Shown: in pieces, positions 43,607 through 55,500 of the stretch | Numbering within the stretch: position 1 is the stretch's first letter | How the letters are laid out: the number at the start of each line of letters is the position of its first letter | NCBI GenBank assembly: GCA_018524725.1 | Contig: JAEUWP010000137.1 | Span: 124,001-188,000, forward strand | Direction of reading: 5' to 3' | From: Podaxis mareebaensis | Lineage: Eukaryota; Basidiomycota; Agaricomycetes; Agaricales; Agaricaceae | DNA: 64,000 nt | The notes under the pieces: generated by a model | What the model saw: only the letters and a program-made list of their open reading frames with translations | What the model was told of the DNA's origin: nothing | The model's database searches: none | Position numbers and translations under genes: made by a program

Positions 43607-45910
43607 ATGCTCCGCCATGCGTCAGTGCAGACGCGACCAGTTCTTCTCCTCGACTTCCTCGCTCCTTCGCTGATACAAGCCACACGCGCGCATTCTACTA
43701 AACCACATCCCGCGCGACAAGCACCCCAACCGCGGCCGAAGAAAACACCATTTCCTCTCCAAGCTTCTTCTACATCCTCCCTCTTCGCCAAACTTCGAAC
43801 CAATGTCCATACTCTCAGCAACTCGCCGGACCAATACCCTGGACACCATCTTCCGCCTGACAAAGTCCAGCGCTTCAACCAAACCATCTCTAAAATTCGT
43901 AAAGCCCTGGAGTGCAATTATCCAGATGAAGATGCGGTCCTTAAACACTGGCAAACTCTCGACGAACTCAAACTTATCCACTTGCTGAACCATACACACC
44001 TCGCGCCACTGTCTAATCTCATGATACGTTCGTTCTTGACTCCGTGGAAGAAGAAAGGCCAAACGGGAAAACCAAAGACGATCAGTGTTGACCCTTTGAT
44101 GAAAAAGCTAGTGGAGAATGTCGCACTATTAGCTGCCCGAGGTGATTCGCTCGACGCTCTCAATGCGCTCATGCGGCATCATATCCACGAGGAAGACCCA
44201 CAGGCCATCTTGGCCTTGTACGACAAGTTCATGAGTCTAATAGGAGACAAGGACTTGACAATGAAGCATAGCCCCGATGCGGAAACCGTAGAAAGGGGGG
44301 AAGTAGAAGGAGGAATGGGCGAGGTGAAGGAATCATTGGCTACGGATACAGAACTTAAATCCAGTCACGTTTCTGTCGCTGCTGGACGAGTGCACTTGGT
44401 GTTGGCAGCGGTCACAGCGCACGCGATGAAGGATTCGTTCAAGGGCGCATTGGACCTGTGCCTATCGACCGTCATCCAGCTGGACCATGCCACAAGCCAG
44501 ACTTTCCTCCAAATAGCTCTAGCAGACAAGTCTGCCCTTCGAAACAAGGTCAAAAGGTACATATCCCGGCTCGGAATCGCAAAACTCGTTTCGCGTCCGG
44601 GAGTATTCTCGACTCAGGTGGGGCGTTTGGGCTCTAGTCGATCGACGGAAGACCTCGAGAAGCTGTACGGGGGCATCATCGAAGGACTTTCTGGCGAGGA
44701 TGCCTATCTTGCGGCTGATCCTTCGCTCGTCACTGACACGAAAACGGTCGCTTTGACAAATGTGGGTTGGACCGCGCTGCTCACCGCTTTTTTCAAATGT
44801 GAGAGAAAGGACTTGGCGGGCAAGCTGTGGGATGACATGACACACTTTGGAGTTTATCCGGGAGTGTCGATGTGGACCGCCTTGATTGACGCGTACGAGC
44901 AAATACGCGCTGTCGACAGTGCACTTGAGGTGTGGAACATGATGCTCCAACAAGGCATTGAGCCCGACGCCTTGGCGTACAGAGCTATCATCTCTGCGCT
45001 GTTCAAGGGCCGACGGCCGAATCAGGCCATGGAAATGTTCAACAAATACAAAAAGACGATTCCAGTTGTGGAGTCGGATCCTCACCATCTCAGTGTGTAT
45101 AACACTGTTCTACATGGACTGTGTGCATCCGACGGCGCGGCAGAGGCAGAGAAGTTGCGGGAGGACATGGAACGGCACGGACCCAAGCCCGACATTGTCG
45201 CCTACAATACATTCATCAATTACTACGGTCGACGTGGGAAGTTCCAAGGCATCGCCGCGACACTGCGTGTTATGAAAGAGGCAGGCCTTAACGGGGACGT
45301 TTTCACATATACCACAATCCTTTCGGCACTCCTCAAAGCCGGAAAGACCGAAGCAGCGGACCTTGTGTTGGCGTTGATGGATAAACAAGGAGTAGAGCGG
45401 AACGTCGCATTGTATACCTCACTCATCGACCACCAGCTACGTGAAGGAAAGAAAGAGAATTTCCATGCAGCGATGCGGATGCTGCAGATGATGGAACAAG
45501 ATCTGAAGAACCCGCCCAACGAGATCACGTATACTTCCATCCTGACTGGTCTTTACCGCATTGGGTGGATGGAGCCCGAAGAGCTGGTCAAGTGGGAGAC
45601 GGATATCATTAACAGGTTGCGACGGAGAGGAATTTCTTTAGGTTTGCCAGCGTACCATTTACTTTTGAAGGCGTGCCTTGTATACCCGCACGAGAATGGT
45701 GTGCACCAGGCGCTGGCTTACTTTGAGGAGATGAAGAGACGGGAGATTCCTATCATCAATACGACGTGGTACATCCTATTGGCTGGGTTACTGAATAGAG
45801 AGCAGTGGGAGATTGCGGATAAGTTGGTGGCGGAGATGTATGCGTCTGGGATACACCCGATGGGGTCTTTGCTGCGTTTGGTGCATAAGATACACAACAG
45901 GGTGATATAA
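43607..45910 (+). CDS. mitochondrial pentatricopeptide repeat (PPR) protein
   Basis: Single uninterrupted exon of 767 residues, unusual in this intron-rich window. The N-terminus (MLRHASVQTRPVLLLDFLAP then RAHSTKPHPARQAPQPRPKK) is Arg-rich without acidic residues early on, as in mitochondrial targeting peptides. PPR units from about residue 380 onward: GWTALLTAFFKCERKDLAGK, SMWTALIDAYEQIRAVDSAL, AYRAIISALFKGRRPNQAME, VYNTVLHGLCASDGAAEAEK, AYNTFINYYGRRGKFQGIAA, TYTTILSALLKAGKTEAADL and LYTSLIDHQLREGKKENFHA. PPR proteins bind organellar RNA; the target is unknown. A degraded copy of its last exon part lies 700 bp downstream (46600-46830). Confidence 0.92.
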   Translation: MLRHASVQTRPVLLLDFLAPSLIQATRAHSTKPHPARQAPQPRPKKTPFPLQASSTSSLFAKLRTNVHTLSNSPDQYPGHHLPPDKVQRFNQTISKIRKALECNYPDEDAVLKHWQTLDELKLIHLLNHTHLAPLSNLMIRSFLTPWKKKGQTGKPKTISVDPLMKKLVENVALLAARGDSLDALNALMRHHIHEEDPQAILALYDKFMSLIGDKDLTMKHSPDAETVERGEVEGGMGEVKESLATDTELKSSHVSVAAGRVHLVLAAVTAHAMKDSFKGALDLCLSTVIQLDHATSQTFLQIALADKSALRNKVKRYISRLGIAKLVSRPGVFSTQVGRLGSSRSTEDLEKLYGGIIEGLSGEDAYLAADPSLVTDTKTVALTNVGWTALLTAFFKCERKDLAGKLWDDMTHFGVYPGVSMWTALIDAYEQIRAVDSALEVWNMMLQQGIEPDALAYRAIISALFKGRRPNQAMEMFNKYKKTIPVVESDPHHLSVYNTVLHGLCASDGAAEAEKLREDMERHGPKPDIVAYNTFINYYGRRGKFQGIAATLRVMKEAGLNGDVFTYTTILSALLKAGKTEAADLVLALMDKQGVERNVALYTSLIDHQLREGKKENFHAAMRMLQMMEQDLKNPPNEITYTSILTGLYRIGWMEPEELVKWETDIINRLRRRGISLGLPAYHLLLKACLVYPHENGVHQALAYFEEMKRREIPIINTTWYILLAGLLNREQWEIADKLVAEMYASGIHPMGSLLRLVHKIHNRVI

Positions 45911-46858
45911 GAGAGGTCTATACATGCCATTTTGTCCCTAGAGTAGAGCTGGCAAAACCTAATAATAGCCCCAGTCACAAGAAACTGTATGTGATATAGA
46001 ATACATAGAATTATGGCCCGGGAAGAAATGATGTGAAGTTTGAGAGGCAGCATGGTAGTTCATCTTGAGCGACTTATGGCAGGGATGTTCCTTTCGGGAG
46101 GGGTTGATAGGTCCGAAAGGGGCAAAGGCGTTTCAGGTCGACGTCACAGCCTTTCATATTTCAGCGACTCAACTGTGGGACGGTGTGATGAGGCTGGGAT
46201 TCCTCCAGAGCTTCCAACGCAGGCGAAGCTAATCAGTGGATAAACGTTGCCGACAGTGGACTTGGTGCGCGTAGAGTGACGCTTGACAGGGATTGAACCT
46301 GAAAGCCTGGCGTGTTACAACGTCGGATTGTCATCTGTGCGATAATTGGGCCCCAGAGATTCTTGGTGATGACGCCTTTTCGTGGAGGGCACTACATAGA
46401 CAGACTGGTTATAAGAAGACTGCAAAAACCTGTAAGAACCCACCCGATGCTCCCGTCCTGCCTGCCAAATCAAATAGGTGGAGCTTGAAGCGTTGAACGA
46501 GAAAGCGACGTTATTGGCAGGTTACGGCACTTGCCCATAAGAAACTCGCTCATGAAGGTATATCTCATACAAGCAGTGTCAGGTTCTAACCTGACTTGAA
46601 GGATGGGCAGAAATGGGAAATTCTTGTTGCGAACACAGCTTGGTATATTCTGTTGGCTGGGTTACTGGCTACGGGACGGCAAGGAATTGCGAAAAAATTG
46701 ATGGCCGAAAATATCCACCCGACGTGATCGTCGCTGCGTTAAATGGTAGTTGCATAAGATTATTGTCTAAGGACGAGAAGGAGAATCCATACTGTTTTGT
46801 CCTTAGAACAGAGCTAGAGGTGCCTTAGGGGGACAACAGAGTGTATACAAAGAACCGT
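45911..46858. other. intergenic region containing a PPR 3'-end relic
   Basis: 948 bp between the PPR stop and the Mim2-like stop. The right third is a decayed duplicate of the PPR 3' end (separate entry). The part 45911-46600 has no recognised feature beyond short open frames. Confidence 0.5.
46600..46830 (+). pseudogene. decayed tandem copy of the PPR gene 3' end
   Basis: By eye, 46634-46665 reads ttggtatattctgttggctg then ggttactg, matching gtggtacatcctattggctg then ggttactg at 45767-45795 of the PPR gene. The conceptual peptide is WYILLAGLL, followed by divergent AKKLMAENIHP against ADKLVAEMYASGIHP. Similarity continues past the PPR stop: tgttttgtccttagaacaga at about 46793-46812 resembles cattttgtccctagagtaga at 45926-45945. 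In-frame stops and indels show that it is not coding. So the copy includes part of the 3' UTR and arose from DNA-level tandem duplication. Confidence 0.75.
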
Positions 46859-47181
46859 TCATGCAGTGAGAGGGCGCTGTTCGCCGAAAAAGAAGGCCTT
46901 CCCCAGACCAAGGCGGAGGTATCGAGCGTATGCTGTACGAGGTCGATTTTGGCGAGGTCAGGCGGTATGGACACGGGAGAAAAACGGAATAGAGATGACA
47001 CACCCCAATGACTCCATCTACGACCCATCCATTTACCGACAAACGGAAGGAGAACGACAGACACAAGTTGTTTGAGTTGTTGGAGGCTTTCCTCCCACTC
47101 TTCCTGAGCTAGACGGTACTCCTCGTCGGAATCATAGGAGGATGTAGAGGAGATGTCGATAGATGCTATAGAACTTGGCAT
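46859..47181 (-). CDS. MIM2: Mim2-like mitochondrial outer-membrane import protein
   Basis: Two exons (47181-47004 and 46932-46859, 71-bp intron, phase 1) give 83 residues, close to yeast Mim2 (87). Seen: a Ser-rich start MPSSIASIDISSTSSYDSDE, EEYRLAQEEWEESLQQLKQL, one membrane helix VSVVLLPFVGKWMG with flanking Arg residues, then RRWSHW joined by splicing to AYARYLRLGLGK. The pattern of an acidic EEW helix, a single TM with PF-x-GKW-x-GRRW, and W-AYARY is what I recall for fungal Mim2 proteins, which with Mim1 insert helical outer-membrane proteins. The family call is from memory and needs a profile search. ATG 47181 is the first in frame; the longer reading would begin with TTG. Confidence 0.62.
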
Positions 47182-47413
47182 GTTTTGGAGGCGAGCAAGG
47201 TCTGCTAGAGACTCGGACGGAAGAGGCAAGGCCAAGTGATGGCAGGGTGCTTGGCGTCATCTGAATTCTGTTTTTGATCGTATTTATGGACTCCCAGTAG
47301 ACCGCTGTGGAGCTCCACACACTTGCTGCTTACTACCACTTGGGGCTTTGTCCCTTGTCCTTCTGTCTTTCTGTGTTTCCCCCTCACTCGATACCTGGAT
47401 CCACGGATGCAGC

Positions 47414-50100
47414 ATGGCCAACGACTCTCCCACTATGCCTTCCCGACGCAGGCTGGTCGGCAAGCCCCTCCTCTACGCCATGTCAGTCTTTGCTAGCATT
47501 GGCGTCTTTCTGGTGAGCTGGCTGTACTGCTCGCTTTCCAGGTTCAGAGTACTTACTGTTGGCGCCGCAGTTCGGATATGACCAAGGGTACTTGCTACTA
47601 TGTTCTCACTTTTCATATTCATCTAAAGCGCTGTACAACTACCAGTGTCATGAGTGGAATCATCACCGGACCATATTTCCACAAGTATTTCAAAGAACCA
47701 ACCGCTCTCGAAGTAGGCACGATGGTCGCAGTTCTGGAGATCGGAGCGTTCAGTATGTCATTGTCTGCTTTCCTTTCTGGTTCAGTGTGTAACCCCAATA
47801 CCTTCATCGTTATAGTCACTTCCCTTGCCGCTGGTCGGGTTGGTGATATCATCGGAAGAAAGGGAACGCTGTTCAATGGAGCAGTTGTATTCACTATTGG
47901 CGGTGCGATACAGACGTTCACGACCGGCTTTTGGTCCATGATCGTTGGCCGGGTCGTCAGTGGTTTTGGTGTTGGTTTGCTTTCGTACGTTCCTCTCTTG
48001 TGTGGTGTTGACTGCTGTTGATGTTCCCCTTCCAGGACCATCGTTCCCATATATCAGAGTGAAATTTCGCCACCGAACCATGTGTGTTTCTTCTTACTCC
48101 ACACTCCACCCTAGGCTCACCCGGACCGTCTAGAGAGGTGCATTAGCATGCATGGAGTTCACAGGAAATATTATCGGATATTCTTCTTCAGTCGTACGTT
48201 CCTTCCTCGCTTCCCTTCTAACACCCACGCGCGCTCATCACGTCTTGTACGACCTTGTAGTGGACAGACTACTTTTGTTCGTTCATCGACTCGGACCTCT
48301 CGTGGCGGATACCCCTTTTCATACAATGTGTAATTGGATCTATCCTTGCCATAGGCTCCCTCGTGATGCCCGAGAGCCCAAGATGGCTCATTGATACGGA
48401 CAAAGAGATGGAAGGGTTAAGGGTAATTGCGGACTTGCATGGTGGTGATCTCAATGATCCTATTGCGTTGGCGGAATTCCGGGAGATCAAGGATAAAGTT
48501 TTTGAAGATGTAGGTTGTTCCCGACTGGTGAAAGAGTTTTGTATTGATGAGGATGTGTTTGTTACACAGCGTGAGTCTGGAGAGGCGAGGTCGTATATGA
48601 TGATGTGGAGGAAGTATAAGCGACGCGTGTTGCTTGCTATGTCCTCACAAGCTTTTGCACAATTGGTACGTCACGTCTCCTTTACTGGATGATTTGACGG
48701 TAACCATACTCCGACATTACAGAACGGCATTAATGGTAGGTGTGAAAGTTTATGCTACGGGATTTTCACTGACAGTACCGGATAGTCATTTCATACTATG
48801 CCCGTGAGTTTCAGTTTCTCCGCACGGGAAAAAATATCGTGCTGACATGTCCGTCTAGCTCGAGTGTTTGAAGGTTCGTTTTGATATGCCTGGTTTCATG
48901 AAATCAACGAATTTATCGCTTCGATCTATGTTTAGAGGCAGGATGGATTGGTCGTCAGGCAATTCTCATGACTGGGATTAATTCTATCATTTATATCCTT
49001 AGCACTCTCCCACCGTGAGCTTCATGTCTCGATCATATGGTAATATGGGCGCTGGCACTAAATCGCATCCTCCTCAGATGGATCTTGGTCGACAGATGGG
49101 GCCGTCGTGCTATTTTATTGTCCGGAGCTGTCGTCGTACGTAGTTTGCTTCCTCTCCGGGGCCGTTCTGGGCCCGGACGTTCGTTCCATTGTCCCTTCCC
49201 CCGGCGAAGGTGCCGACATGCTGACATGATGTCATGTTCGTTAGATGGCTCTTGCTTTGGGAGCGACCGGGTACTGGATGTACATCGACGTGCCAGCCAC
49301 GCCCAATGCAGTTGTGGTTTGTGTGATTATTTTCAATGCTGCGTTCGGATATAGCTGGGGACCCATTCCGTGGCTGTATCCTCCCGAGGTGTGTCTCGTC
49401 TGGCACCTAGGCATCTATCAACTGTTAACCGTACTTGGTAGATTATGCCCCTTACCGTTCGGGCAAAGGGTGTTTCACTTTCGACGGCGACGAATTGGGC
49501 GTTCAATTGGGTCGTTGGAGAGGTGACGCCGTATCTGCAGGAGCTGATTGAGTGGAGGTTATATCCTATGCACGGGTTCTTCTGTGTTTGTAGTTTCATC
49601 CTTGGTGAGCAAGTTCTACGCTTTCGTGTCGGGATGCAATTGCTGACAATGTAATTGATAGTCTACTTCCGTTCGTTGATCAGCGGAACACCTGCTTTTC
49701 TGTATGTGTGCTGACGAACTTGAACAGTGTATCCCGAAACCAAAGGTGTCCCACTCGAAGAAATGGATGTGGTGTTCGGCGAAGGTCTGTTCTTTCCTTT
49801 ACCCCACTAATTATACTCACTAATGGTAAACTACGCTCCTATTCAACTCCCTATACCTATCACACTCTTGCAGATGCCCGCGAAGAAATGCTCGAAAATG
49901 AAACGCCGATGCCATCGGAAAGAGCATCCTTGGTTGACCATGTACTCCCGACCGTATCGACGATTCATCAAACTATACCATCCTCTCCACGCGATCAAGA
50001 ACACGGGCGCAATAGAAGAGGCGGGGTAGGTGAATGGTTCAGTGGATTGTTTAGCCGAAGGAGGAGGGAGTACGAGCCGATTGCGGGCGGCGAACGTTGA
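47414..50100 (+). CDS. MFS sugar transporter
   Basis: Hexose-type proton symporter of the plasma membrane. Eighteen exons (47414-47512, 47571-47587, 47646-47752, 47816-47984, 48036-48081, 48134-48193, 48261-48509, 48570-48665, 48723-48735, 48786-48803, 48859-48873, 48936-49014, 49078-49135, 49245-49388, 49442-49604, 49662-49670, 49728-49784, 49874-50100) give 541 residues. Signatures: FGYDQGVMSGIITG, GRVGDIIGRKGTLFNGA, RVVSGFGVGLLSTIVPIYQS with EISPPNHRGALACMEF, VMPESPRWLIDTDKE, AFAQLNGINVISYYAPRVFE, DRWGRRAILLSG, GYSWGPIPWLYPPEIMPLTV and YPETKGVPLEEMDVVFG. There is a long charged cytosolic tail (EWFSGLFSRRRREYEPIAGG). One exon has only 9 nt. The substrate cannot be assigned. Confidence 0.94.
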
Positions 50101-50368
50101 ACAGGATTGAATTTCGAGCACGGAAGAAATCAACCCAATTTAATCCCGAATAATGACTTCGACTCACTCTATGACTTGCAACGGTATATCCATACTTCAC
50201 TGTCTAATATACTCCTCTTTGATTCTCCCCTTGAAACATGTGAGTAGTAAATGTTGAACTTCGAATTCCGGCGGCAGGCCTAAGTATAGCCAGCACTCGA
50301 TCATTGCCACCCTTATTTTACTTCACCCAAAATGGAGACGCGTACGATTGAGTAACACGTGACTCTGT

Positions 50369-52391
50369 ATGAATCCTTTTTCCTCTTCCACCTCGAGAGT
50401 GGTCAGCTCATCCTCATCATATGCCTCTGCACCTGTTTCGTGGGTGTTGTTCTCTAACAAGTCAAGATGTGTTGTGAGGAGTCTTCGCAGTGGCTCTCGG
50501 GGCTGCAGGATGATGGGCACAACCGCGGATAGCATTACGAGTACCGGTGCTACGGATGTACCGCTACCGCCGAACGGGAGTAGAAGTAGTCTGCAAGAGG
50601 GGAAGGAGGTCAACTACGGGGATGGAAAGAAGAGATGGGAGGCTCTTGGTCTGCGGAAAGCATTGGTCGAAGGACTGGTACGAGCATATCCTGACATCGT
50701 CGCTCCTACGCCAGCACAGGAAAGGTTTATTCCTGCCATTCTGGAAGGAAGAGACGTACTTGTGAAAGATGATACTGGAAGCGGAAAGTGCGCGGCGTTC
50801 TTTTTTTCCCATTATATACACGCTGTTCTGATTCTTGGTAATGAATAGGTCATTTGGTATTGCGTTAGCTTTACTAGGAAAACCGCGTGTCAAGTACGTC
50901 GGTAAAGGTCTACTTGGGAAGCCTGGCGAAGAGAAGGAGAGTGTGACTTCGCTCGTAATTGTCCCGCATTCAAACCTTGCACATCAATATTTGAACTGGG
51001 TGAAACGTATCGCCGAGGCTTCGACATCAACGGAAGGAGTCAACCTTGACATAGACCGGATCGCGCAATACCTCACACGCGACGGGCAACAACATCTCAC
51101 TTCAGGGTTCAAGAAACTCTATCAAACGAAACCTCATATTCTAATCAGTACACCACAGGCAATGGTGGACTTATACAAGCAGGATCCAGATCTGGTACCA
51201 TTGCAGTATTTGAGCGCGCTCGTGGTAGATGAAGTGGATTATCTTGTTGAGACAGTACCAAAGAAGGATCCGGAGAGGTCGTGGAGAGGATCATATGAAA
51301 AGACGATGAAGAAGATAAAAAGGCATCCTGGGCCTACTAGGGAACTGCTGGATTTGATTTATGCAGGGAGGAAGGAGGTAAATAGGAAGATGCAGGAGGA
51401 ATGGGACAGTGGAAGGGAGAGGTATCGCAAGGGTGCGTTCGTGGGCAATGGTAGTATGCCTGGGCCGCAGCTGGTGCTTTCCAGTGCAACGTTGCGGACG
51501 CACCTCAGCAATTACCTATATGAGGAGAGCGGGTGGCTAAACAGGGGATCTATAGTCAAGGTGAAGAACTCGGGATCACGGCCTTTGAAGAAGGGACAGG
51601 AGACGGAGGAACGAGAGGAAGAGAGAGTGCGGGAGGCAGCGAGAAGCGGGCGGGTGAAGCATTGCGTGATTGAAGTGACCGACAAAGAAATTCGGAATGT
51701 GGAAGGCGCACTGAAAGTGGAAGAGGAATCCGACAAGATAGACGATGCAGAGGAACTGATAGAGGCGCAGAAGATATTTTCGGGCACGGCAGGCAACCGG
51801 CAAAATCATGGGACGGAGATTCAAGGTAAGGTGTGGTGTATCATGCAGTGATGGGCTTGTTGCTGACCAGAATACATGACAGATGGGTATATTGAACGGT
51901 ATCAGAACACGCCATCGCCGTTCAATCCTAATGCACTAGAAGCGATCGCAACGGCTGTAGCATTGGATGTGCCGAGACTCGCGCTGCTGGTTATTCCATC
52001 AAGTGCGCCGGTGTATCGCGCGGTGTATGAGCTCCGTGAGATGGGTTTGGATGCACGGGTATTTGATCCCCAGAGACCGGTTGTGGGAAAGGAAGGTGAT
52101 GAGGATCCCGTTCTGCTTGTTACAACATTGGCGATGGCGCGCGGCCTAGACCTCCCAGAGGCGAGCCATGTATTTTCGCTCGGCATCCCGGACGGCCCCA
52201 AGGTTACCGGACGGACAGTAGATGCATACGTTCATGTTTCTGGCCGGGTCGGGCGGTTCGGGCGGCGGGGAACGGTTGTTACGGTCATTGACGGTGGGTC
52301 GGAGGGTGGTGGGTTGAGTGAAGGAGAGCGTATGAAGAGGATTCTGAGGGAGATCGGAGTAGCGCCTGTCCATTTTAGGCAGTTTGAGTGA
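50369..52391 (+). CDS. atypical DEAD-box RNA helicase, probably mitochondrial
   Basis: Three exons (50369-50787, 50849-51825, 51883-52391) give 634 residues. The first 50 residues are Ser/Arg-rich with few acids (VSWVLFSNKSRCVVRSLRSG), compatible with a mitochondrial leader. Helicase motifs: a Q-like region APTPAQERFIPAILEGRDVL, motif I DDTGSGKS across intron 1, Ia TSLVIVPHSNLAHQY, Ib PHILISTPQAM, II VVDEVDYL (DEVD instead of DEAD), III LSSATLRTHL, an acidic 60-residue insertion between the two RecA lobes, V TTLAMARGLDLP, and VI VHVSGRVGRFGRRGTVVTVI. Possibly a counterpart of yeast Mrh4, which acts in mitochondrial ribosome assembly; that is inference from gross features only. Confidence 0.85.
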
Positions 52392-52516
52392 GAAACCGCG
52401 GAGATACCGTAATTGGAAGTAGACGCAATGTAGCAACTTGGCTCGTTTGAGTCGGAATAACTTCTTTGATATTCCACGACACTGGCTCCCTCCTTCTCTT
52501 CCTCTCTCCACCACCT

Positions 52517-55500
52517 ATGAGGATTCTCCTCTTCCTCGCCGCCCTCTGCGGCATCGTAGCGGCCCAATCGACGTCGTCCAACTCAGCCGCGGCGTCCCAG
52601 CAGTCAACGGCCTCCTCTGCCCAGCCGTCAACAACATTCCCGACATCTCTCTCCCTCACGACCGGTTCAACGACTATCACCACATCTACTCGTTCGAACG
52701 GTGCCCTCACCCAGTTCCAGACAGTCGTCCCAACCACCTTCAACGTCACCCTCACCCTAACTCCATCGACGGCCACGTCCGCCTCGCCTTCGGCCTCTGC
52801 CGATACCTCACCATCCAGCTCGCCTTCTCCAGCCCCAATCGTACTCGTACGTACCATTTGTCCCTGTTACTCGGTTTCCTCCACTCAGGCCCCTCCTTGC
52901 AGGACACACGCTTAGACCCTGCCTTTGGTGTCCTCGGCGCCATTCTCATTCTCACTGGCCTCCCTTCCGCCTTCTGGGGCCACAAAAACAGATGGTACGG
53001 CATCTATATGTCAACGCTTACCTGACACTGATCTTATTGAACAACTGTCACTCAGGACGTCATTTTTCCTCATTGGCTTCTACACCCTTTCCCTCGTTTG
53101 CGCCGTTCTCATTATCCGATATGGTGTCCTGCCCGCCGTCAATCCGCCAAGTAAGACTGTCCGTGGCATGTTTGTGCTTGCATGTTCCATAGCTGGAATC
53201 GCCGGGGGTGCTATCGCCATTTTCTTCTGGAAAGGGGCTCGATATGGTATTGGCGCCTGGGGTGGCTTTGCCCTTGGTCTTTGGATCCAGTCGTTCCATA
53301 ACGGTGGTGTAATCAAGCCCATAGGGTTCAGGTGGATTCTGTACATTGGTATGCCATTTCAGCTTGTCTGCCGGCAAGGCGAACCCCGGACCCTAACTTG
53401 TCTCCTGTTCAGCTCTGGGGGTCATAGGCTTTACATTGTGCACCATCCCAAAGGTGAGCTCGTCGTCGCCGTCGCTCCAATTCTCCTCGTGACCCAACAA
53501 TAAATCAAGATCCATTACCATGTCCTCCTCATCTCCACAGCCTTTGTTGGCTCTTCTGCTTTTGTCCTCGGTGTGGATTGTTATACCACTGCCGGTCTCA
53601 AGGAGGTGAGAATTTTGACACGGCCTTGATTTGATCTGATGTGACGTTCTTGTATAGTTTTACATGTGGAACCTCGGTTTCGACTCTCTCTTTCCCAAGT
53701 TTACTACCAATGGTATCCAATTTCCGGTGTCACAAACCATGCAGATCGAGCTGGGCCTTATAGGCGCCATCGCTCTCATGGGCGCCGCGGTTCAGCTGCG
53801 CATCATGAAAATCCTCAAGAGGAAGCTCAAAGAAATTGCGGAGGAAGCCAGAAAGCGGGACGAAGAGGCAGAGCTACAGGCTGCTAGTAGGTTTGCTGAT
53901 CTCAAGCAGGAAAGGGAGGCCTGGGAGAGGGATCACCCTACGCTGGGTAAACATGGTAGACAAGAAAGCACACTGTCGTCTATCCCTTTGATGAAGGATC
54001 GAGACGGCTCTTCTTCACCCACGACCCTCGCTGAAGAAGGCCGACAACGCCATCTATCCGGTCTATCTGAATTCAAGGTTGCCCCTGCGCCGGAGGAAGA
54101 ACTTCGTCGCTCACGGTATATGCAAAACCCAGTCGCGCTGCCGGCATTGGACCTCGGGTTGGGTATCCAGGACGATGTCCCCGCCAGCTTCATTGCGGAA
54201 GAAACGGAAAAACCGAAACTCCAGGAAATGAGCGTGAAAGAGTTGGAAGACCTCAAGAAGAAGGAAGAGCTGCTCGTTGAGATCCAGAACATCCGAAAGT
54301 CGATCGAGATCCTGAAGTCGGAACCACTTGCACCTCAGCCCTCTTCCAGTCAGTCCAGGAGGCCTTCCATGGCTTCAAGGCGTACTTTGAGTATTGACGC
54401 GTCTACAGCTCTTTTACCAGCTGCTCCACATGCTCGTCCGCCCAGGGAGACCGATCCCCGGGGTCGTGTACACTCAATGGAACTTTCGACACTTGCTACG
54501 ACACAAAATCCTCCGCTTGGTGCAATAGGCGAGTCAATATCAAGGCCGACGAGCGCACCCCTCAGGGATACCGATTGGGATGCATATATCCAGGAACGCA
54601 AGCTCTTGCAACCTCCGTCAGGCGTCACTCCTCCCATCCAATCTACGGCAACCCGTGCAACCATGTCTTCCGCCGTACAAGAAGCCTTGGAGAGCAGAAA
54701 GAGGAGAGAGAGTGCACTCGTTGCCAGTAGTGCAAGCGGGACCCCAGGCGGTAGTTCGGGAGGCGAAGACACGGACAACGTTCCCCTTGCGAAGATCTCT
54801 CCTGGCAGTCGGGAAAAGAGGTTGTCAGGTTTGGGAGGCGTTACAGGCTTCGGAAACTTGGGATATCCCACAACTCCGAACAACAAAGAATCTGGACCTG
54901 CTGTGACGATCTTACCCCCACGAAGGTCCTCAACTGGAAATCTTCTTGCGCCTGTTCCCCGGCCGGCTGCGCCCAGAGCTCCGGTCGTCAAGACTTTTGA
55001 GGAGTTGAATGAAAGGCATCGAGAGAAGATGAGGAGTTTGCAGGAGCCGGTTACGAAGGCCGAGAAAGAGAGCGCAGATGTGAGGGATGCGAAGGAGAGG
55101 TGGGAGAGGGCGAAAAGGGCTGAGAAGGAGACTATGTTGAGAAAACAGGCTGAGAAGGCTGCTGCGCTACAAAAGAAACAACATGGACACGGACGTGATC
55201 ATAACCATGGAGGGCAGGCGTCACGGAAGAGAGAAGCCGAACCGGTGTCAAAAGACGATCGGAAGAGACACTCCAAGTCGGCGAGCGCGGATAGGCTTGG
55301 GTTCACAGGTGCTGGGAGCTCTTCCAAAAGACTGTCAGTGCTAAAAGTCGAGGACTGGCAGAGGTATCAGGCAACTGCTACCACTAGTTCTGCCGATAAG
55401 GATGGTAGTGGTAGCGGCAGCGGTAGTGGTGGTGTGGCCGAATTTGGAGTGAGGAAGAGGGATTCGTCGGTTCCGTTCCCGGGCCACGGACAACCCATTA

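Noticed and set aside
46272..46310. T-arm-like sequence (minus strand ggttcaatccc) suggesting a tRNA or tRNA-derived repeat
   Set aside because: No matching acceptor stem, D-arm or anticodon stem could be folded around it; the apparent 5' partner is only 20 nt away.
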